Shown in pieces: positions 6,020 to 9,741 of a stretch of 9,741 nt of DNA. The stretch spans positions 1-9,741 of the forward strand of contig JAODNB010000376.1 of NCBI GenBank assembly GCA_025464795.1, written 5' to 3'. This DNA comes from Frankiales bacterium (GTDB taxonomy: Bacteria > Actinomycetota > Actinomycetes > Mycobacteriales > SCTD01). How positions within the stretch are numbered: the stretch's first letter is position 1; each line of letters starts with the position of its first letter. The translations under genes and the position numbers were made by a program. Below the pieces are notes generated by a model. It ran no database searches and was not told the DNA's origin. It worked only from the letters and a program-made list of their open reading frames with translations.

Positions 6020-6810
6020 GGGGGGCCGAAGAGCTCGCCGCCGTCGCCGTGGAGGCCGCTGAAGCAGGTGCTGCGACCGCCATGGACTGGATGCATCGCG
6101 ACGTCGTCGTGGAGCACAAGGCCGGGCCGGACGACCTGGTCAGCGAGGCCGACCGGGACAGCGAGCGGACCATCAGGGACGTGCTCTCCCGTCGCCGACC
6201 GCACGACGCGGTGAGGGGCGAGGAGGGAGACGACCAGTCCGGTACCAGCGGGATCACGTGGGTGGTGGATCCCATCGACGGCACCACCAGCTACCTGTAC
6301 GGACGGGCCGACTGGTCGGTGAGCGTCGCGGCTGTCGGACCGACAGGGGAGGTCGTGGCGGCAGCCGTCGTCGAGCCGGTCCTGGGCTTGGTGACGCATG
6401 CCTGGGCGGGGGGCGGCACGTGGCAGGGCGCGGAGCGCGTCGCCGAGCTCGCGTCGGCGCAGTTGGCACGGGCACTCGTTGAGCTGAACCTGGGCAGGCC
6501 TGATCAGAAGCACCGCAGTGGCCAAGTCCTGGACGCGCTGGTGCCGCGCATTCGCGACGTCCGTCGGGGCGGAAGCGCCGCAGCAGCCCTCGCTCGCCTG
6601 GCCACCGGTCGTGCCGACGCGGCCTGGCTGCCCGGCCTCAAGCCCTGGGACTGCGCTGCCGGTGTGCTGCTCGTGACGGAGGCCGGTGGCGTGGTGGGAG
6701 ACCTCGAGGGCAGTACCGGCTCGTGCGTGCCCGACAGCGGTGACGTGCTCGCCGCCTCGGTGCTGCTCTGGCCGCAGCTGAGGGAGCTGCTCCACCCCGT
6801 CTGGACCTGA
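6016..6810 (+). CDS. Inositol monophosphatase-family phosphatase
   Basis: A 264-residue Mg2+-dependent, Li+-sensitive-fold phosphatase of the IMPase/FBPase/CysQ superfamily, cytoplasmic. Seen: D40-LVSEAD (D46) followed by E50; GEEG at 68-71 with metal ligand E69/E70; DPIDGTT at 85-91 with D85 and D88 as metal ligands; and the C-terminal PWDCAAG with D212, then TEAGGVVGD. All core catalytic residues are present. The family's usual DPIDGTxNF reads DPIDGTTSY here. Length is typical. The start is TTG 6016, overlapping the stop of the membrane-protein gene (TTGA). A downstream GTG or ATG would cut into the first helix, so the coupled TTG is preferred. Family substrates include inositol phosphates, histidinol phosphate, PAP/PAPS and sugar phosphates. 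Tight coupling to the UbiA-like gene suggests its substrate is a precursor or by-product of that step. That is inference. Confidence 0.88.
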   Translation: MRGAEELAAVAVEAAEAGAATAMDWMHRDVVVEHKAGPDDLVSEADRDSERTIRDVLSRRRPHDAVRGEEGDDQSGTSGITWVVDPIDGTTSYLYGRADWSVSVAAVGPTGEVVAAAVVEPVLGLVTHAWAGGGTWQGAERVAELASAQLARALVELNLGRPDQKHRSGQVLDALVPRIRDVRRGGSAAAALARLATGRADAAWLPGLKPWDCAAGVLLVTEAGGVVGDLEGSTGSCVPDSGDVLAASVLLWPQLRELLHPVWT

Positions 6811-6854
6811 CTCCCCTGAGGTTTGTCCCAGGAGTGCTCATCCAGCTGGGCGGC

Positions 6855-7238
6855 TCACCGTTGTGCCTCGAGCCACACGCTCTTGCCGTCTGCCCGCCGA
6901 TCGGCCCCCCAGTTGAAGCCCATCGCGTCGACGATGGCCAGGCCTCTGCCGGAAAGGGCTCCCGCCGGCGCCAGGCAGGGCTGAGGCATCCGGACGTTCT
7001 CGTCGACAACGTCGATGCGGACGCAGTCGGCTGTCACCAGCACGCGCACGGTGAAGTCGGTCCGCCCGTGCAACACGGCGTTCGTCGCCAGCTCGTTGGC
7101 TGCCGTGACCAGGCTGTCCGTGAGGTCTTTCCCCCCAGGCTCCTCGCTCAGCGCGGCGAGCGCGCCTCGCACGAAGTGCCGGGCCGATGACAACTCCCTC
7201 CGGTCCGGCGCGAAGGTGCTCTCGACGGCGCCTGTCAT
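6855..7238 (-). CDS. RsbW/SpoIIAB-like ATP-binding protein (HATPase_c_2), possible anti-sigma factor
   Basis: A 127-residue single-domain GHKL ATPase. Family members act as serine kinases and anti-sigma factors toward STAS-domain antagonists, or as orphan regulators, which are very numerous in actinobacteria. Seen: the N-box ANELATNAVLHG with E49, N53 and H57; the G1-like box VVDENVRMPQP (D79); the G2-like box SGRGLAIVDAM (96-106); and the closing WG...GKSVWLE typical of this subfamily. The length is that of a stand-alone kinase domain. ATG 7238 is the most upstream start, since an in-frame TGA lies 6 nt before it. No Shine-Dalgarno is obvious. The start overlaps a possible 23-codon ORF by ATGA, so it may be made by re-initiation. 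No sigma factor or full STAS gene lies in the window, so its partner is unknown. It faces the phosphatase gene tail to tail across 44 bp. Confidence 0.87.
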   Translation of the reverse strand: MTGAVESTFAPDRRELSSARHFVRGALAALSEEPGGKDLTDSLVTAANELATNAVLHGRTDFTVRVLVTADCVRIDVVDENVRMPQPCLAPAGALSGRGLAIVDAMGFNWGADRRADGKSVWLEAQR

Positions 7239-7306
7239 CGGCCGTCATAGGTCGAAGGGGCGACCCGCACGGCCAGGTCCCCACCCACGCGGAAGATCAG
7301 GTCCAT
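7235..7306 (-). CDS. Possible 23-residue ORF coupled to the ATP-binding protein gene
   Basis: ATG 7306 opens 23 codons beginning MDLIFRVGGDLAV and ending YDGR. Its TGA overlaps the next gene's ATG (ATGA), the same coupling used elsewhere in this window. A TAG three codons before the ATG shows it is not the tail of a longer ORF from that frame. Almost all third positions in the first 15 codons are G or C. A G-run ends about 12 nt before the ATG, a weak and distant Shine-Dalgarno. The start vaguely recalls the first strand of STAS-domain anti-anti-sigma proteins, the usual partners of RsbW-like kinases, but 23 residues are too few to be sure. It could be a leader peptide, a STAS gene remnant, or chance. 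Confidence 0.35.
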   Translation of the reverse strand: MDLIFRVGGDLAVRVAPSTYDGR

Positions 7307-7342
7307 GCGACGGCACTACCCCCCGGACGACCACCTAGTCGC

Positions 7343-7372
7343 AGCCACCCGGCCCAACCGGGCCGAGCGGCT
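7343..7372 (-). terminator. Strong hairpin after the penicillin acylase gene
   Basis: In the minus-strand transcript, arms GCCGCUCGGCCC and GGGCCGGGUGGC pair over 12 bp (two of them G-U), with one flanking A-U pair, around a GGUU loop. The stem starts about 13 nt after the acylase stop. No U-tract follows, as is usual for actinobacterial hairpin terminators. The wobble pairs become A/C mismatches on the other strand, so the full stem forms only in the leftward transcript. Confidence 0.65.
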
Positions 7373-7385
7373 CAGCCATGCAGGG

Positions 7386-7484
7386 TCAGCCTTCGGTCTG
7401 CCTGCTCCTGCGCAGGAGCAGGCCGGCGACCAGCACCAGGAGCGCCAGCACCGACACCGCGCCGGCGGGGCCGGTTGTCGGGAG
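7386..7484 (-). other. LPTTG cell-wall sorting signal of the acylase
   Basis: The last 32 residues consist of LPTTG, about 18 hydrophobic residues (AVSVLALLVLVAGLLL core) and a basic tail RRSRQ. This is the tripartite signal cut by sortase between Thr and Gly. No sortase gene is in the window. Confidence 0.82.
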
Positions 7485-9741
7485 CTGGCCTGCGCCTGCG
7501 GGGGACCGCACAGGGCGGGTCGGCTCTACTGGTCTTGACGTGACCCCAGCTCGCGGGCGGTGCGCCGGGAACATGGCGACCTGCTGGAACGTCGGGCGGT
7601 TCTGCCAGTCGGCGGCGTCCTGACCGACGATGCCGACCGCGGTGTACTGGATCGCGTCGTAGCGGGGTTGCGTCTGGCCGGCGCTCTTGTTGGCCGTGTT
7701 GTTCACCCAGGACGTGACGGTCGCCGAGCCGTTGGCCGCCGTGAGCGCTGCCTCAGCGTCCTTGAAGGCCTTGGCGAGGGCGGCAGGGCAGTTGCCGGCG
7801 CAGACCCGAGAGGTGACCGGCGAGGGGAAGGCATCGGCCACCTTGACGCCCCTGAGCTGGCGGAAGCTGGTCAGCAGGAAGCTCTCGAACCCGCCGTCGT
7901 AGGCACTGCCGAGGTGCGCGCCGCGGGCGTTCGGGGTGTCGGCGAACCGCTGCGGGAAGACGCTGTAGTTGAACGTCAGCCCGTCGGTCGTCGAGACGCC
8001 ACCGTTCTTGAACAGCGGGTCGTAGAGCGCTTGGATGATGCGTGGGTAGAGCTCGTCCATCATCGCGACGGCGTCGGCGTCCTTGTACTGCGTGTCGCTC
8101 GCTCTCGCCTTGATGCGGTGCGCCCCGGTGGCCAGCCAGGCCTTGAGCCGACCGACCATCTGCTTACCGGTCGCGTCGAGCGGCACCTTGGACAGGTACG
8201 GGAGCAGCTCCGGCAGCACGCGACGTCCGGAGAGGTCGACGGTCGAGGCGGACGACATCGCCTGGACCAGGTTGGACCTGGTGAGCTTGTTGCGATGCTT
8301 GGCGAGCTGCTGGGCGATCCCCTCGTCGAGCGACAGCGAGCGGAACACCGAGCCGTAGGCGTACTGGTTGTCGGAGGCGCTGAAGCCCGGTGCCGGTTTG
8401 TTGTTCCAGGACGTGAAGTAGCCCTGCGGGGGGTTGATCTCGTGCGGGTGCTCAGCGAACGGTTCCATGCCCAGCCACTCGGCGGTACCGTCACCCCACG
8501 TCGGGAAGTCCGGGTTGATGTTCTTCGGCCGCGTCGGGTTTGCTCCGGACACGTAGTAGGCGATGTCCTTGTCATCGACGTAGAACCAGTTGAACGTGTA
8601 GCCGATCTCGCCCGCGCCCTTCATCCACGACGTCGCGTCATGCGTCAGCGAGGGGGTGTTCCAGGCCAGGAAGCCGATCCCGGAGTCCAGCTCGTGCGCG
8701 TAGGTCGAGCGCTGGCTCGTCACCGCGACCGGCTTTCCGCCGCTGGTCGTCCAGCCCTGCACCGGCCCGTGGACCGTGTAGTAGAGCTCGTGGTTGATCG
8801 TCACCGGAGCACCCAGGCCGCCCGGGAGCGGGACACCCGTCTCGCTGAACGTGTGGTGCTTCATCGGCAGGCAGGTGCCCTTGAACAGGTAGTCCTTCTG
8901 CTCGGGGTCGACGGCACCACCGGTCGGGTTGCAGAGCCGCTCGAGCCTGGTGTCGACGTTGTCCGTGCCGGCCGAGGTGGCCGACCAGGCGTAGTCCTCT
9001 CCGCGACCGAGCTCGACGATGCCGTTGGTGCCGGCGAAGGACGCGCCCTCGGCCACGAGGTCCGGTCCGTGCAGCTCCTGCTCCATGAGGATCTGCGGCG
9101 TGAAGTAGCCGACCTGCGGGCCGAACACCGCGATCGGGTGTCCGGTCGTCGAGTGCTTGCCGTCGACGACGAGGGCGTTGCTGAGCATGCTCGGGAACTG
9201 CAGGGCCGAGGACATGATCGTCAGGGCCTTGACGTTGGGGGCGGTCAGGTCGCAGTTGGCCGTGGTGTCCGTCGGCCCGCCGTGCAGGGTCTCGCTGTCC
9301 GGCATCGCCAGGGTCGAGGGGTCGAGCTTGCCGGGGATGTCGTAGGGGAAGCGCTTCTCGGTCGTCACCGGGGCGAGCGGGTCGTTGCGCTCGCGGAACC
9401 CGTCGAACGCCTGCTGGGCCTTGGCCTTGCCGATCTCCTTGGTGAGGTACTGCAGCGTGCCGGCGTTCGCGAGCTCGCTCCCGCCGCCCTTGCCGAAGAT
9501 GCCGCCGACGAGACCGGCGATGGCGATGATGTCCTTCACGGTCCAGGGCTGCGGGGGAGAGGCGGTGACGGCGTAGTCGCCGGGCAGCAGCGCCGGGTTG
9601 GTCAGGGTCGCGTTGATGTAGGCGTTGATGCCGGCGACGTAGCTGGTGAACAGCTTCTGGAACCGCACGCCCTGAGCGCCGTACTCCTTGGAGAGGTTGT
9701 CGAACTGCGCCTGCAGCTCGGCGTCGGAGTAGCCGGTCAGC
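7386..9741 (-). CDS. Penicillin acylase-family Ntn hydrolase with LPXTG anchor, N-terminus outside window
   Basis: 784 residues are visible and the frame stays open to the right edge, so the signal peptide and first part of the alpha subunit lie outside. Family members are exported, cleave themselves into alpha and beta subunits, and hydrolyse amide bonds (penicillins, acyl-homoserine lactones, lipopeptides) with an N-terminal beta-chain Ser. Seen: alpha-end sequence YVAGINAYI, then PPQPWTVKDI. The likely cleavage/nucleophile Ser is in PSMLSNALVV (codon at 9180-9182). GPQVG follows, with Gln at beta position 23 as in penicillin G acylase. The oxyanion Asn is in SWNNKP (8394-8408). The closing block NRPTFQQVAMFPAHR is also family-typical. 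After it come a Pro/Arg-rich linker of about 30 residues, LPTTG (7470-7484), a hydrophobic helix and RRSRQ, a sortase sorting signal. The mature enzyme is therefore probably wall-linked through its beta chain. Substrate is unknown. A valid GTG at 9668 is internal and not the start. Confidence 0.93.
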   Translation of the reverse strand, partial: LTGYSDAELQAQFDNLSKEYGAQGVRFQKLFTSYVAGINAYINATLTNPALLPGDYAVTASPPQPWTVKDIIAIAGLVGGIFGKGGGSELANAGTLQYLTKEIGKAKAQQAFDGFRERNDPLAPVTTEKRFPYDIPGKLDPSTLAMPDSETLHGGPTDTTANCDLTAPNVKALTIMSSALQFPSMLSNALVVDGKHSTTGHPIAVFGPQVGYFTPQILMEQELHGPDLVAEGASFAGTNGIVELGRGEDYAWSATSAGTDNVDTRLERLCNPTGGAVDPEQKDYLFKGTCLPMKHHTFSETGVPLPGGLGAPVTINHELYYTVHGPVQGWTTSGGKPVAVTSQRSTYAHELDSGIGFLAWNTPSLTHDATSWMKGAGEIGYTFNWFYVDDKDIAYYVSGANPTRPKNINPDFPTWGDGTAEWLGMEPFAEHPHEINPPQGYFTSWNNKPAPGFSASDNQYAYGSVFRSLSLDEGIAQQLAKHRNKLTRSNLVQAMSSASTVDLSGRRVLPELLPYLSKVPLDATGKQMVGRLKAWLATGAHRIKARASDTQYKDADAVAMMDELYPRIIQALYDPLFKNGGVSTTDGLTFNYSVFPQRFADTPNARGAHLGSAYDGGFESFLLTSFRQLRGVKVADAFPSPVTSRVCAGNCPAALAKAFKDAEAALTAANGSATVTSWVNNTANKSAGQTQPRYDAIQYTAVGIVGQDAADWQNRPTFQQVAMFPAHRPRAGVTSRPVEPTRPVRSPAGAGQLPTTGPAGAVSVLALLVLVAGLLLRRSRQTEG

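Noticed and set aside
5818..6795. 325-codon minus-strand ORF opposite the phosphatase gene
   Set aside because: Low-complexity shadow composition (His, Arg, Gly, Pro) with no motifs, and the plus strand carries a complete IMPase signature.
6827..6850. CCCAG/CTGGG hairpin between the convergent phosphatase and ATPase genes
   Set aside because: The stem is only 5 bp, the loop is 14 nt and there is no U-tract, too weak to call a terminator, though the position would suit one.
7290..7340. SigB-like promoter resemblance (GACT, 15 nt, GGGTAG on the minus strand) ahead of the ATPase gene
   Set aside because: The -10 ends in G rather than the expected pyrimidine and the -35 is only four loosely defined bases, so a chance match is likely.
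7305..7538. 77-codon plus-strand ORF starting near the acylase terminator
   Set aside because: It runs antisense through the acylase C-terminus and has no ribosome site or recognisable motif.

Overview
The window is very GC-rich, with G or C at nearly every third codon position, dense 4-nt gene overlaps and GTG/TTG starts. Together with an LPXTG-type surface protein and an RsbW-like single-domain ATPase, this points to a high-GC Gram-positive actinobacterium. I cannot name the genus from the sequence.

Left part, minus strand (1-2725): a tightly coupled sugar/polyol operon read right to left. A mannitol 2-dehydrogenase-family enzyme (1235-2725) comes first, then a HAD-superfamily sugar-phosphatase-like protein (513-1238), then a P-loop small-molecule kinase (<1-516) that runs off the left edge. 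Consecutive genes overlap by 4 nt (ATGA, then GTGA), so a polyol oxidase, a phosphatase and a kinase are co-translated.

Middle, plus strand (2855-6810): a divergent four-gene set. A ribokinase-type PfkB kinase (2855-3784) overlaps a nucleoside hydrolase (3772-4758) by 13 nt, a textbook pair for ribonucleoside salvage (base plus ribose, then ribose 5-phosphate). After 46 bp comes a polytopic membrane protein (4805-6019) carrying a degenerate UbiA-superfamily signature that most resembles decaprenyl-phosphate phosphoribosyltransferase (DPPR synthase). It overlaps an inositol-monophosphatase-family phosphatase (6016-6810) by 4 nt (TTGA). The unusual part of the window is this coupling of ribose-supplying genes to a lipid-phosphoribosyltransferase-like protein and a phosphatase. 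The 129-bp divergent intergenic region holds a perfect 12-bp palindrome and two weaker inverted repeats, which are candidate operators.

Right part, minus strand (6855-9741): a penicillin-acylase-family Ntn hydrolase (7386->9741) lacks its N-terminus because of the right window edge. It ends in a Pro-rich linker and an LPTTG wall-sorting signal, and a strong hairpin follows it. Downstream lies a small RsbW/SpoIIAB-like ATPase (6855-7238). Just ahead of that gene, a possible 23-codon ORF (7235-7306) overlaps its start by ATGA. No RNA genes, insertion sequences, CRISPR arrays or integration sites were seen, and no gene-free stretch exceeds 150 bp.
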